Of a stretch of 64,000 nt of DNA, positions 34,787-43,308 are shown piece after piece. The stretch's first letter is position 1; the number at the start of each line of letters is the position of its first letter. The translations under genes were made by a program, and so were the position numbers. The stretch lies in contig OZ252150.1 in the NCBI GenBank assembly GCA_965248775.1, positions 4,216,001-4,280,000 on the forward strand. Reading direction: 5' to 3'. Below the pieces are notes generated by a model. The model made no database searches, was not told where the DNA came from, and worked only from the letters and a program-made list of their open reading frames with translations. The DNA is from JBHHUI01 sp965248775 (GTDB lineage Bacteria > Chloroflexota > Anaerolineae > Anaerolineales > JBHHUI01).

Positions 34787-35344
34787 ATGATCTACGGCGA
34801 CAACATCCGCTTGCGAGCCATTGAGCGTGACGACCTTTCGCGCTTTGTCGAATGGTTTAACGACCCCGATATACGCGAAGGCTTAATAGTTTTCTTGCCG
34901 ATGAGCATGGCGCAGGAGGAAAAATGGTACGAAGACATGCTCGCCAGGGATCCTATCGGGCACCCACTCTCTATTGATCTCCGGACTGCTGATGATTGGA
35001 TACATATTGGCAGTTGTGGCCTACACCAGCCAGACATGCGCAATCGCAACGCCGAACTTGGTATCGTCATCGGCGATAAACAATACTGGGACAAAGGCCA
35101 CGGCACAGATGTGATGCACACGTTACTCCGGCACGCATTTCAGACCATCAACCTACACCGCGTATACTTGCGTGTCTTCGATAACAATCCGCGCGCGCTC
35201 AAGGTGTATCTGCGTGTTGGCTTCATCGAAGAGGGCCGCCTGCGCGAGGATCGTTATCACAACGGAAGTTATAATGACACGATCCTCATGGGCATCTTGC
35301 GACATGAATGGGAAACGGAGAACAACAATGCCAGCTCAGCCTGA
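34787..35344 (+). CDS. GNAT N-acetyltransferase (RimJ/RimL type)
   Basis: 185 residues. It begins IYGDNIRLRAIERDDLSRFVEWFNDPDIREG, the usual RimL-like start. The acetyl-CoA-binding region is NAELGIVIGDKQYWDKGHGTDVMHTLLRHAF. The late strand YLRVFDNNPRALKVYLRVGFIEEGRLREDRYHNGSYNDTILMGIL is typical of the alanine/spermidine-type acetyltransferases. The acceptor is unknown. ATG 34787 follows GGGAGCAG. The gene's end overlaps the next start by 17 bases, so the two are probably translated together. Confidence 0.9.
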   Translation: MIYGDNIRLRAIERDDLSRFVEWFNDPDIREGLIVFLPMSMAQEEKWYEDMLARDPIGHPLSIDLRTADDWIHIGSCGLHQPDMRNRNAELGIVIGDKQYWDKGHGTDVMHTLLRHAFQTINLHRVYLRVFDNNPRALKVYLRVGFIEEGRLREDRYHNGSYNDTILMGILRHEWETENNNASSA

Positions 35345-35849
35345 CACCAAACAGATCGCAGCGCTACTCGCCGCGCTGCCGGAAATTCTGCACGCGGAGT
35401 TTGACGCCCTCGACGAAAATGCGCTTGGCTGGCATCCTGCGCCGGGAGAGTGGTGCGCCAAAGAAGTGCTCGGGCACATCATCGAGGCCGATCGACGCGG
35501 ATTCGCCGGACGGGTGCGTCAATTCCTCGATGAGGACAATCCGCAATGCATCGCCTGGGATCCGCCACAGGTGGCCGCCGAGCGCGACGACTGTAATCGC
35601 GCCGCAAGCGATCTTCTCAACGAATTCGCCGCATTGCGAGCTGACGGTGTCAGTGCCATTTTGGCGTTGCAGCCCGAACAACTCTCACGCAGCGGGATGC
35701 CTCCCGCTGTTGGCACGTTGACGATATCCGATCTGCTTTTTGAATGGATTCATCACGACCAAAATCATGTCAAGCAAATCATGAGCAATATCCAGGAATA
35801 CGTTTGGCCACACATGGGCAACGCTCAGAATTTCTCACAAATTGACTGA
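35328..35849 (+). CDS. DinB-like four-helix protein
   Basis: 173 residues from ATG 35328; longer in-frame starts fall inside the acetyltransferase gene. It has the DinB/DUF664 pattern WHPAPGEWCAKEVLGHIIEADRRGFAGRV with the first His, and DLLFEWIHHDQNHVKQI with the closing HxxxH-like histidines (HHDQNH). These form the usual metal site of the DinB/YfiT fold. Members act in thiol transfer or damage response; the role here is unknown. Part of a short run of genes with 18-20 base gaps or overlaps. Confidence 0.82.
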   Translation: MPAQPDTKQIAALLAALPEILHAEFDALDENALGWHPAPGEWCAKEVLGHIIEADRRGFAGRVRQFLDEDNPQCIAWDPPQVAAERDDCNRAASDLLNEFAALRADGVSAILALQPEQLSRSGMPPAVGTLTISDLLFEWIHHDQNHVKQIMSNIQEYVWPHMGNAQNFSQID

Positions 35850-35867
35850 GGCGTTGCCGGAGAAGAT

Positions 35868-36500
35868 ATGGATACAAAAAAATTAAGCGCATATCTGGAT
35901 GGGCTGGTACCCGAACGGCATGCAGAATTACTCGCTATGGAAGCCTATGCCGCAGAGCACGGCTTTCCCATCATTGGTCCGGCTGCCGGGCAATTGTGCT
36001 ACCAACTGACGCGCCTGACTGGTGCAAAGCGAATCTTTGAACTCGGCTCGGGCTATGGCTACTCCACCGCCTGGTTCGCGCGGGCTATCCAGGAAAATGG
36101 CGGCGGCGAAGTCTTTCACGTTGTCTGGGACGAAGAGCTATCTCAGAAAGCGCGTGGCCATCTCAACGTACTCGGCTATGACGAACTGGTGAGGTACCGC
36201 GTAGGTGAAGCCGTACAGACACTGCGTGAGACCGAAGGTCCTTTCGACTTGATCTTTAATGACATCGAGAAGGAAGACTATCCAGAAGCTTTACCCGTCA
36301 TTACCGAGAAGCTGCGTCCCGGTGGGGTGCTCATCACTGACAACCTGATCTGGAGCGGGCGCGTCTTCGACGATTCTAATAACGAAGAGAGCACACAGGG
36401 CATCAGGGAGTTTACCCGCCAAGTCACCTCCGACCCGAACTGGATCGCCAGTATTCTTCCCATCCGGGATGGCGTACTCGTAGCGTACAAACAGGCCTAG
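35868..36500 (+). CDS. SAM-dependent O-methyltransferase (class I, COMT/CCoAOMT type)
   Basis: 210 residues. The AdoMet-binding motif is KRIFELGSGYGYSTAWFARAI. The acidic metal-side motif is PFDLIFNDIEKEDYPEAL and KLRPGGVLITDNLIWSGRVFDD carries the Asp-Asn pair of the O-methyltransferase family 3. The usual reaction is methylation of a catechol-like hydroxyl with a divalent metal. The substrate is unknown. It starts 18 bases after the DinB-like gene. Confidence 0.9.
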   Translation: MDTKKLSAYLDGLVPERHAELLAMEAYAAEHGFPIIGPAAGQLCYQLTRLTGAKRIFELGSGYGYSTAWFARAIQENGGGEVFHVVWDEELSQKARGHLNVLGYDELVRYRVGEAVQTLRETEGPFDLIFNDIEKEDYPEALPVITEKLRPGGVLITDNLIWSGRVFDDSNNEESTQGIREFTRQVTSDPNWIASILPIRDGVLVAYKQA

Positions 36501-36503
36501 CGC

Positions 36504-37144
36504 GTGCACGCAGACCAACCACACCAGGGACAACCTGTACGCACTGCTGGCGCGCCTTTGGAAAGCGCACAAGCTGCAATGATCCTGCTGCATGGACGGG
36601 GCGCCACCGCCGAGGACATCCTCACCCTGGCAGACGAATTGGCAGTGCCCGGAATTGCCTATCTGGCTCCGCAGGCAGCCGGCAATACCTGGTATCCCAA
36701 CAGTTTTTTCGCTCCCATTGCGAGCAACGAGCCCGGCATCAGCTCCGGACTTGCTGCAATAGCAGCGATCCTGGCGCAAGTCGAAGCTGCTGGGATTCCA
36801 AACGAACGGACAATGCTGGGCGGGTTCTCACAGGGCGCCTGTCTCTCGCTGGAATTCGCTGCACGCAACCCGCGGCGTTTTGGTGGAGTGGCCGGCCTTA
36901 GCGGCGGCCTGATCGGCCCGGGCGAATCCCCACGGGGACATTCAATGAGACTCCGGTTTTTCTTGGCTGTAGTGATGTGGACCCCCACATTCCCAAGGAG
37001 CGTGTCGAAGAGAGCGCTGCTGTTTTCGAGGGTATGGAGGCTGCTGTGACGATACGGCTGTACCCCAACATGGGGCATTTGGTGAATCAGGACGAAATTG
37101 ATTTTGTGAAAGGAATGATGGAAGCGCTTATTAGCGCGGTGTAA
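36504..37144 (+). CDS. Phospholipase/carboxylesterase (alpha/beta hydrolase), frame interrupted
   Basis: GTG 36504 starts MHADQPHQGQPVRTAGAPLESAQAAMILLHGRGATAEDIL. The nucleophile elbow is LGGFSQGACLSLEFAARNP (GFSQG). The frame fails at CCCC (36928-36931), where ...LIGPGESP should continue as TGTFNETPVFLGCSDVDPHIPKERVEESAAVF, which is found in the -1 frame and holds the catalytic Asp. The same frame holds the His in YPNMGHLVNQDEI, ending at TAA 37142-37144. Intact length would be about 213 residues, as in YpfH/EstB-like esterases. It follows the methyltransferase by three bases. Confidence 0.82.
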
Positions 37145-37147
37145 TCT

Positions 37148-38830
37148 ATGCTTGCATATCCAATCTACGCTCTTCGATATTTTTTCTGGATGCTCGGTAA
37201 TATGTTGCGGCGCCTCGGCAAAGCGCCGGACTATGTAGTATTCGCACTTGAAGGGGATTATCCGGAATATCCTCAGCCGAAGGGCAATTTTATACAGCGG
37301 CGCTTTAGCCCAACGCGCACAAGCCTGCTCGAATTGACAGCACAATTCCGCACAGTGGCAGCTGATGCGCGCGTACGCGGCGTTGTGCTGCAATTGCGGC
37401 AATTGAGCATGCCCTCGGCAAAGCTCGAAACCATTCGTGACCTGATCGGCGAGCTGCGCGCCACGGGCAAACATGTCGTCACCTGGTCTACCAATCTGGA
37501 CACCGACCGCTATTACCTCGCTTGCGCCGCGGACGAGATTCTGCTCATGCCGAGCGGCTATGTACACCCATTTGGGATGAGTTGGCGTTACTTGTATCTG
37601 GCGGACGCGCTTGAAAAAGTCGGCATCCAAGGCGACTTTGTCCCCATCACGCCGTATAAGTCTGCCAGTGATATGTTCATCCGCAGTGATATGTCCGATG
37701 AAGTGCGTGAGATGTCGAACTGGCTTATTGATTCTGTTTTCGATGAGTTCGTATCCGCCATTGCGCAGGGACGCCATATCGACGGAGAAACTGCCCAGGC
37801 GATTGTCGATCAGACTCCCGCCACGGATTTAAAGGCAATAGATCTTGGTGTTGTGGATAAGCTCGTCCACGAGGATGACCTGCCCACGCACCTGCAGCAG
37901 GGTGACAAACCTGCACAACTGGTGATGTGGGAGCAGGCCGCCGGGAAGTTGGTGCGCCGTCCGCTCAAGCGCCCCGGGCGTTATGTGGCCTTGCTCACAG
38001 TCGAGGGGCTGATCGTGGATGGGAAGAGTGCCCGCCCACCCATCAAGCCACCAATCCCATTGCCACTGATTTTCGATCCACGTGCCGGCGACGAAAGTGT
38101 TGTGCAGGCCGCGCGCAAAGTACTCGCTGACAAACGTGCGGCAGCCGTGGTGCTATATATCGACTCGCGTGGTGGCTCCGCTACTTCCTCAGAAGCGATG
38201 GCTGCCACACTTTTAAAGATCGCTGCCAAGAAACCGCTTGTCGTGGTCATGGGGCCGGTGGCGGCCTCTGGCGGTTACTACGTGGCTACACCCGGCCAAC
38301 ACATCTTCGCGCAACCCGGCACAGTTACTGGTTCTATCGGTGTGATTATGGGCAAGCTCGTCAACGCTGGGCTACTCGACCGCTTACTTCTCAACCGCGA
38401 AACCATCAGTCGTGGGAAGAACATCGGCATATACGAATCTGAGAGTACATTCGGCGAAGAAGAACAAAAGCTCATCCGGAACAACATTGAGAGTACGTAC
38501 GATGTATTTCTCGACCGCGTATCCACAAGCCGCGAATTGGAACGCGAAGCATTGGAAGCTATCGCCGGTGGACGAGTCTGGACCGGCAGACAGGCACTTG
38601 AGAACGGCTTGGTGGATGAACTCGGTGGATTGGACCGTGCCCTGGCAAAGGCGCGCGAACTGGCCGGGCTGCACCCGCGCGCAAGCGTGCGTCTTTTTAC
38701 CCCCGGGAAACAAGCTATCCCGCCAGTTGCGCAGCCCGCAGCTGCCTTTGAGTATGCCCTCGCAGGCATGCGCACGGTCAATCAGGTTGGTCCGCTGTGC
38801 CTGTGTCCAATCGTCTGGGTTGATCAATAA
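37148..38830 (+). CDS. sppA: Signal peptide peptidase SppA, 67K (long) type
   Basis: 560 residues, family S49. An N-terminal hydrophobic segment (YPIYALRYFFWMLGNML) anchors it. The N-terminal half supplies the general-base Lys171 in ITPYKSASDMF and the C-terminal half the nucleophile Ser374 in GPVAASGGYYVA. These are the Lys/Ser dyad of the E. coli-type tandem enzyme. Other marks are VVLYIDSRGGSATSSEAM and TVTGSIGVIMGKL. It degrades released signal peptides in the membrane. It starts right after the esterase and may be co-transcribed. Confidence 0.93.
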   Translation: MLAYPIYALRYFFWMLGNMLRRLGKAPDYVVFALEGDYPEYPQPKGNFIQRRFSPTRTSLLELTAQFRTVAADARVRGVVLQLRQLSMPSAKLETIRDLIGELRATGKHVVTWSTNLDTDRYYLACAADEILLMPSGYVHPFGMSWRYLYLADALEKVGIQGDFVPITPYKSASDMFIRSDMSDEVREMSNWLIDSVFDEFVSAIAQGRHIDGETAQAIVDQTPATDLKAIDLGVVDKLVHEDDLPTHLQQGDKPAQLVMWEQAAGKLVRRPLKRPGRYVALLTVEGLIVDGKSARPPIKPPIPLPLIFDPRAGDESVVQAARKVLADKRAAAVVLYIDSRGGSATSSEAMAATLLKIAAKKPLVVVMGPVAASGGYYVATPGQHIFAQPGTVTGSIGVIMGKLVNAGLLDRLLLNRETISRGKNIGIYESESTFGEEEQKLIRNNIESTYDVFLDRVSTSRELEREALEAIAGGRVWTGRQALENGLVDELGGLDRALAKARELAGLHPRASVRLFTPGKQAIPPVAQPAAAFEYALAGMRTVNQVGPLCLCPIVWVDQ

Positions 38831-38878
38831 TCACGGGTATATTAAGAACAAATTAAATCGTCCACGCAATCCGTGGCC

Positions 38879-39316
38879 ATGACAATCTACGCTTCCGAAT
38901 ATCCGTTCCACAATCAGCACGAGGTCATCTTCCACGACCTCGATGCGATGGGGCATGTGAATAACGCAACCTACTTTATCTACATGGAGACTGTGCGCAT
39001 CAAATATATTGTCGACAAATTGAAACTCAGCGATGCCAAATTGAGGAGTTCGATGGTTGTTGCTGAAGCCTGTTGCACATATCATTCACCCGCCTTCCAG
39101 CATGAACTGCTCACCATCGGCGTGGGCGTTAGCCGCTTTGGCAATAAGAGCTTCGACCTGCTTTATCGCATTGATGCCCCCGATCGATTGATCCTGACCG
39201 GCAAAACCATTCAAGTCTCCTACGATTACGATCAGCAAAAGGCGATTGCAGTACCGGAGGAATTCCGGGCGCGCGTGACAGCATACCAGGGTGACTGGCA
39301 AGCACCCGACGAATGA
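38879..39316 (+). CDS. Acyl-CoA thioesterase (4HBT, YbgC/FadM-like hot-dog fold)
   Basis: 145 residues from ATG 38879 (GTG 38873 also in frame). The motif HDLDAMGHVNNATYFIYMETVRIKYI has the catalytic Asp and the family pattern. SMVVAEACCTYHSPAFQHELLTIGVGVSRFGNKSFDLLYRI completes the hot-dog sheet. It hydrolyses acyl-CoA esters, with chain length unknown. The stop overlaps the next ATG by four bases (ATGA), so the two genes are coupled. Confidence 0.9.
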   Translation: MTIYASEYPFHNQHEVIFHDLDAMGHVNNATYFIYMETVRIKYIVDKLKLSDAKLRSSMVVAEACCTYHSPAFQHELLTIGVGVSRFGNKSFDLLYRIDAPDRLILTGKTIQVSYDYDQQKAIAVPEEFRARVTAYQGDWQAPDE

Positions 39317-41157
39317 CCCAACAACCGGCACGTTTCCTTTTCAAGTTGCGGTGTAATATCGCGCTGGAAGGCGACCTGCAACTTGCACGCATGGAATTGG
39401 AAGCGTTCCTGCACCAGGGTGTTGAAGCCGTTACCGATCTGGCCAGCGCAGCGCCTAACTTCGTCGCACATACATTTCCCGACAGTCTCGGTTCACCGAA
39501 TTCGCATGTGCGCGTAGAGGGCGTTCAGGGGTTTTCTGCCCGCGCTACCCTTGCAGCACTGCCTGAACTTATTCTCTGTCTTTCCTTCGTCCAACGCATC
39601 TATTGCAGCACCGCACGGAGCGAACCCGCACGCGCGTTACTGGCGTCTATCGAGAACGAGCTTGGCCAAGTCATCGCGGTAAAAAACGACGAAGACCATC
39701 TTCTCATTGAGGCCGTCCCGCACTACGCCTTGATTGAACTCTCTGATGTGGTAGTACGGCAATCTGCTTCAGCGCAAGCGACTGAACAGAACCTACAACG
39801 CGTGCTGGATGTACTGCTCGGCCGCACAACAGATCGGCGCGCGGCTCGTCTCGCAGAGAGTGCCCTGGCAGCACATTCCACCACAGCCCACTTTTCGCAC
39901 GACGTCCATTATTACAAAGCCAAATTCTTTCCCCGTCTTGCGCGAGGGATGCTTAATCTGATGGTGCAAAGGCTGGGCGGTGAGTACCAATCGTTGCACG
40001 TCGTGGACAATTTTGCCGGCAGCGGTACGGCGTTGCTGGAAGCAGCTGCGCTCGGTTTGCCAAGCACGGGCCTGGATATCGATCCGCTTTCCGTCTTTAT
40101 CGCCCGCACAAAATTGCAGACGCTATCATTCGATAGCGAGTTGCTGGCTACTGAACATGACAGGGCAGCGCAGGCATTGGAAGGATTCCTTTCCGGTCAG
40201 GGTTCGCTTTTCGAGCCTGCGCTCACTCCGAACGCAGCCAGCATGGCTTTCCCAAGTTGGCTGCTAAAAAATCGCAAATTGACCCCCTCGCTTGCCGATG
40301 AACTCTGTCGAGAAATCAGCGCTGTACAAGCGGTTGTTTCAAAGAGCGCACCGGAAGTACAAGGGTTGCTACGCGTACTCATGTCGGATGCCATCGCGCG
40401 TAAAATACGAATGCGTTTCCTTGGCACAGGCGTCGGGCGCTTTTCACTGACCTTCGCCAAAGCCCCCATCGCAACACTCTTTTTGCGCTCATCCGCACGC
40501 TATGTGAAGGTGATAGCTGCCGCCCATTGGCTGCAGCGCACCTTGCGACTCGACTTGGCAAAATCCGAAATCATCAAAGCAGATACGCGCGATCTTGCCC
40601 CGGAGTCGGGCCCCTTCGATCTGCTGCTTACCTCTCCGCCTTATTTACCCGCTTCCAGCGGAAGAGAGAGTTATGCCAAGGGGCGCGCGCCCTCTCTCAT
40701 CGCACTCGGAATGCGCAGCGTGACGGACGTTGATAATCTTGTCGACGACTCCATTGGTTCGATGGATGACAACGGTTCATCCCGTGAAGCCTTAACGCCC
40801 ACAGAACAGAAGACTGTGGAATGGTTGCAGGGGGATGAATTACGCCACATCAAAGCTGCACCCACAGCGCGCTATTTTTTGGACCTGCGCCAGACTTTTT
40901 CAGAAATGCAGCGCGTGCTCAGGCCAGGCGCCCTCGCTGTGGTGGTGAGCGGGAAGCAGAGCACGTTCTATCAGTTCTCGACTAGGGAGGCGCTGCATGT
41001 AGTGCCCGCGGCCGAGATTTTGGCTGACGAAGCATCACGAGCTGGCTTCGAGGTCGAAGCGCTTCACGACATTATGTTGAACAAATCCAATCGCAATGCG
41101 CGGCCGCGCTCGCTTGACGATTACTACGAAACCCTGATTATGTTACGTCGGCCATAG
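39313..41157 (+). CDS. Solitary DNA (or RNA) methyltransferase with SPPY motif
   Basis: 614 residues. The AdoMet motif is VVDNFAGSGTALLEAAALGLPSTGLDIDPLSV (FAGSGT at 234-239). The catalytic motif is LLLTSPPYLPASSGRESYAKG (TSPPY at 440-444). The two are separated by about 200 residues, which could be the target-recognition region, as in alpha-type enzymes. TSPPY is usual for N4-cytosine and some N6-adenine enzymes. The N-terminus (FLFKLRCNIALEGDLQLARMELEAFL) recalls the start of Trm11/THUMP-type tRNA methylases, so an RNA target cannot be excluded. No restriction enzyme is nearby. Confidence 0.75.
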   Translation: MTQQPARFLFKLRCNIALEGDLQLARMELEAFLHQGVEAVTDLASAAPNFVAHTFPDSLGSPNSHVRVEGVQGFSARATLAALPELILCLSFVQRIYCSTARSEPARALLASIENELGQVIAVKNDEDHLLIEAVPHYALIELSDVVVRQSASAQATEQNLQRVLDVLLGRTTDRRAARLAESALAAHSTTAHFSHDVHYYKAKFFPRLARGMLNLMVQRLGGEYQSLHVVDNFAGSGTALLEAAALGLPSTGLDIDPLSVFIARTKLQTLSFDSELLATEHDRAAQALEGFLSGQGSLFEPALTPNAASMAFPSWLLKNRKLTPSLADELCREISAVQAVVSKSAPEVQGLLRVLMSDAIARKIRMRFLGTGVGRFSLTFAKAPIATLFLRSSARYVKVIAAAHWLQRTLRLDLAKSEIIKADTRDLAPESGPFDLLLTSPPYLPASSGRESYAKGRAPSLIALGMRSVTDVDNLVDDSIGSMDDNGSSREALTPTEQKTVEWLQGDELRHIKAAPTARYFLDLRQTFSEMQRVLRPGALAVVVSGKQSTFYQFSTREALHVVPAAEILADEASRAGFEVEALHDIMLNKSNRNARPRSLDDYYETLIMLRRP

Positions 41158-41225
41158 GTGAGACTTCCAAGGTTTCGGAAATCTCGTACGTCTTGGATAA
41201 TTGGTATGATTCCCCTAACCACGCC

Positions 41226-41242
41226 ATAGGACAATCGTCAAT
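41226..41242. repeat. 17-bp direct repeat, left flank of the ISNCY-type element
   Basis: ATAGGACAATCGTCAAT occurs here and again at 42773-42789 on the other side of the element. It is read as the target-site duplication. Confidence 0.75.
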
Positions 41243-41326
41243 GTCAAGCCAAAGTAGAAATGTCCCCTTTTCTCCAAAGTAGAGATGTCCCCTTTTGGGG
41301 AGGAGAGATGAACCATCATCGTCGTA

Positions 41327-41379
41327 GGGCTGTGGAAAAGTGGGCAAGGTGGGTGTGCTTGCCCACTTTTCCATAGCCC
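41327..41379. repeat. Long hairpin inside the ISNCY-type element
   Basis: GGGCTGTGGAAAAGTGGGCAAG and its complement form a stem of 22 pairs, with one G-T pair, around a 9-base loop. It lies 11 bases beyond the transposase stop. It could act as a terminator in either direction or as a transposition signal. A related hairpin is at 47798-47850. Confidence 0.7.
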
Positions 41380-41389
41380 CTTATTTGGG

Positions 41390-42702
41390 CTAACTTCGTT
41401 GGGCATTCGGTGCCACCGGCTCGCCGTTCAGGCGCTGGCCATAAGTGCGCCAGGGATGATCGGCAGCCGGGCGTGTAGGTTTGCGGAGCTTCCGATCGAG
41501 CGACTTGCTGGAAGCGACCTCGGCCTGGCGCTGTTGCCGGTTGAAAACTGTATGCTCCAGTAGCCGGCCTTTGCCCGCGCCGTCGGCGGGACGGTGTAGC
41601 GGATGGCGATCTCGCCGTCGGCTTGCTCATAAACAGTGACGCGGGCGTTGCGCAGGGCATAACCGGGACGCGCAGTCTGGATCTGGTAGACGACCTTGTT
41701 GTACTGTAGGGTGAGGTTCTTGGAGAGTGTGCGCGTATCCTGGCGGGTGAAGATACGATCCAGAACGTCGGTGGGCAGCAGTGGGCGATGGGCGTCGCGC
41801 GGGTCAGCGGGGACGACGGCGAAGCGCTGGTTGAAATCGTCCATGAACTGGGGGGTGAAGGCGTTGCCGGCTTCAAGGCCGGAGACGCTTTGCAGGCGCA
41901 TTTCTTTGACCAGGCGGTCCTGCAGGGTCTGATTGGCGCGCTCAACACGCCCCTTGGCCTGCGGGGTGTTGGCACAGATGCTCTGGATGTCCAACTCCTG
42001 CAACGCGCGGCCAAACTGGGTCAGTCCGGTGCCGGAGACGGCGTTTTTCGCGTTGACGTGAAAGATGCCATGCTTATCGCTATAGAACGCCAACGGCTTG
42101 CTGTGCCGGGCGAAATAGCGGCGCAGGGCGGCGCAGTAGCTAAAGAAGCTCTCCTGGGGCGTGAAGTACAGTTCAAGCAAGCGCCCAGTAGCATCATCGA
42201 TGAAGACCAGTAGCGAGCAAGCCGGGGCGCGGCCTTCGAACCAGTCAAAGGGTGAGCCATCAATTTGGACTAATTCGCCGAAACAGGCACGGCGAGTACG
42301 CATCTGGTGCACACGCGCACGTTTAGCGCGGCGTGGTTTCCAGAGTTCAGCAGCAACCATCAGTTGGCGCACGCTCTCGACCGATAATTGCAGACCATGT
42401 ATTTCCGTCAGTTTCTCGTGGGCAAGCGTCGGCCCGAAATCGGCGTAACGCTTGCGGATGAACTGCACCGCCTGCTTGCGAACTTTGACACCCAGATGGT
42501 TGTTACTCGTCCGCCCGCGACGCTTTGAGACCAGTCCGGCTGCTCCGGCCTGTCGGTAGGTGCGTAAGAGCCGCTTCAAGTGGCGCACGCTGACCCCCAG
42601 TTGCTCTGCCGCCTCACGTTGTTTCAGGCGTTTCTCTGCGAGCCTTTGCATGACTTCCAGTCGCGTGAGTTCTTTCTTGCTCATCGTTAGTAGTTTGTCC
42701 AT
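41390..42702 (-). pseudogene. ISNCY-family DDE transposase, frameshifted near the C-terminus
   Basis: From ATG 42702 (or 42684): MSKKELTRLEVMQRLAEKRLKQREAAEQLGVSVRHLKRLL is the helix-turn-helix, then an rve-type core with GELVQIDGSPFDWF, FYSDKHGIFHV and AKGRVERANQTLQDRL as the three acidic residues. The frame goes wrong after about AKAG, near 41555-41570. The +1 frame then gives LLEHTVFNRQQRQAEVASSKSLDRKLRKPTRPAADHPWRTYGQ to TAG at 41390-41392, the normal family end. This is one extra base rather than a missing one, unlike the other frameshifts here. The old frame would stop at 41428 with a wrong tail. Confidence 0.82.
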
Positions 42703-42772
42703 CTTCTGCCCTCTCCCCGGTCGTGCCGTAGAGCGTGACCGCAAAAGGGGACATTACTACTTTGGGCTAACA

Positions 42773-42789
42773 ATAGGACAATCGTCAAT
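42773..42789. repeat. 17-bp direct repeat, right flank of the ISNCY-type element
   Basis: Identical copy of ATAGGACAATCGTCAAT found at 41226-41242. Confidence 0.75.
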
Positions 42790-42857
42790 TGACGCGCGTC
42801 TTCAGAATGGATATACTCTTTCTAAACTTCTAATCTCTTGAGGGAGATGCACCGCCA

Positions 42858-42911
42858 ATGAGCGGGAAGACCCGACAGAAGAAGCCTGCACAACCACATA
42901 TATCAGAGTAA
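42858..42911 (+). CDS. Possible 17-residue basic peptide
   Basis: ATG 42858 follows GAGGGAGATG and encodes MSGKTRQKKPAQPHISE. Four bases after its stop comes a terminator hairpin with a T-rich tail, so it has the outline of a tiny transcription unit. It could also be a leader or a chance reading frame. Unknown. Confidence 0.3.
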   Translation: MSGKTRQKKPAQPHISE

Positions 42912-42914
42912 CCC

Positions 42915-42957
42915 AACACGCTGGCGGCGTACGCGCAGCCCGCGTGTTTTTCTTTTT
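42915..42957 (+). terminator. Intrinsic terminator before the SWIM-domain gene
   Basis: AACACGC (42915-42921) pairs with GCGTGTT (42942-42948), with extra inner GC pairs, followed by a T-rich tail to 42957. Confidence 0.6.
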
Positions 42958-42988
42958 ATCCGGTAGGTTGTACAAAGGGGGAGAGGAG

Positions 42989-43243
42989 ATGCGAATGGAT
43001 TATGGAATGATCGGCAAGATTGAGAAGGCGAAGCGCTATGCGGAGGAACGCGAGCGTTTCGTTTTCGACGAATTGAAGGTAAATTTCCACGGCGAGAACA
43101 ACGACCACGCCGTATTATTTGAAGGTGGCACGTGGAAGTGCGATTGTGAATTTTTCGCCTTGCGCACGCGCTGTAGTCACACGATGGCCCTCGAATCACT
43201 ACTTGAAAATATGTTACCGGCTGAAGAGGCCGCCATCCTTTAG
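42989..43243 (+). CDS. Small SWIM-type zinc-finger protein
   Basis: 84 residues from ATG 42989, with GGGGAGAGGAG just upstream. An N-terminal basic helix (MGKIEKAKRYAEERERF-like) is followed by beta strands (FDELKVNFHGENNDHAVLFEGGTWKCDCEFF). The CxC...CxH pattern WKCDCEFFALRTRCSHTMALESLL is the SWIM zinc finger, known in MuDR transposases, SWI2/SNF2 proteins and SWIM-only proteins. It may bind DNA or protein. Stand-alone SWIM proteins of this size are seen in Chloroflexota; their job is not known. Confidence 0.75.
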   Translation: MRMDYGMIGKIEKAKRYAEERERFVFDELKVNFHGENNDHAVLFEGGTWKCDCEFFALRTRCSHTMALESLLENMLPAEEAAIL

Positions 43244-43260
43244 ACGCTGACAACTGTATA

Positions 43261-43301
43261 GCAAACGGGCGCGACTTCAATACGAGGCCGCGCCCGTTTG
43301 C
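43261..43301. repeat. Perfect 13-bp inverted repeat
   Basis: GCAAACGGGCGCG (43261-43273) and CGCGCCCGTTTGC (43289-43301) pair without mismatch, 17 bases after the SWIM gene. No T-run follows on either strand, so it is not a classic terminator, though it may protect or end the transcript. Confidence 0.5.
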
Positions 43302-43308
43302 GTTAAGG

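Larger units (their letters stand above)
41243..42771 (-). mobile_element. Insertion sequence, ISNCY-type, about 1.53 kb
   Basis: The left end begins GTCAAGCCAAAGTAGAAATG and the right end, read on the minus strand, begins GTTAGCCCAAAGTAGTAATG. The 29-base ends agree at 25 positions through to TGTCCCCTTTT. The left end carries a second copy of the inner motif (CCAAAGTAGAGATGTCCCC at 41274-41292), perhaps an extra transposase site. A 17-bp direct repeat flanks both ends. One extra A (42772) lies between the right end and the repeat. It carries one transposase gene, which is frameshifted, and a long hairpin near the left end. Confidence 0.8.

Noticed and set aside
41138..41374. Open frame on the minus strand across the left end of the ISNCY element
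   Set aside because: It is composed of the IS end, repeats and hairpin; the protein has no coherent pattern.
39313..42789. Restriction-modification system formed by the methylase and neighbouring genes
   Set aside because: No endonuclease gene lies next to it; the adjacent element is a transposon and the upstream gene a thioesterase.
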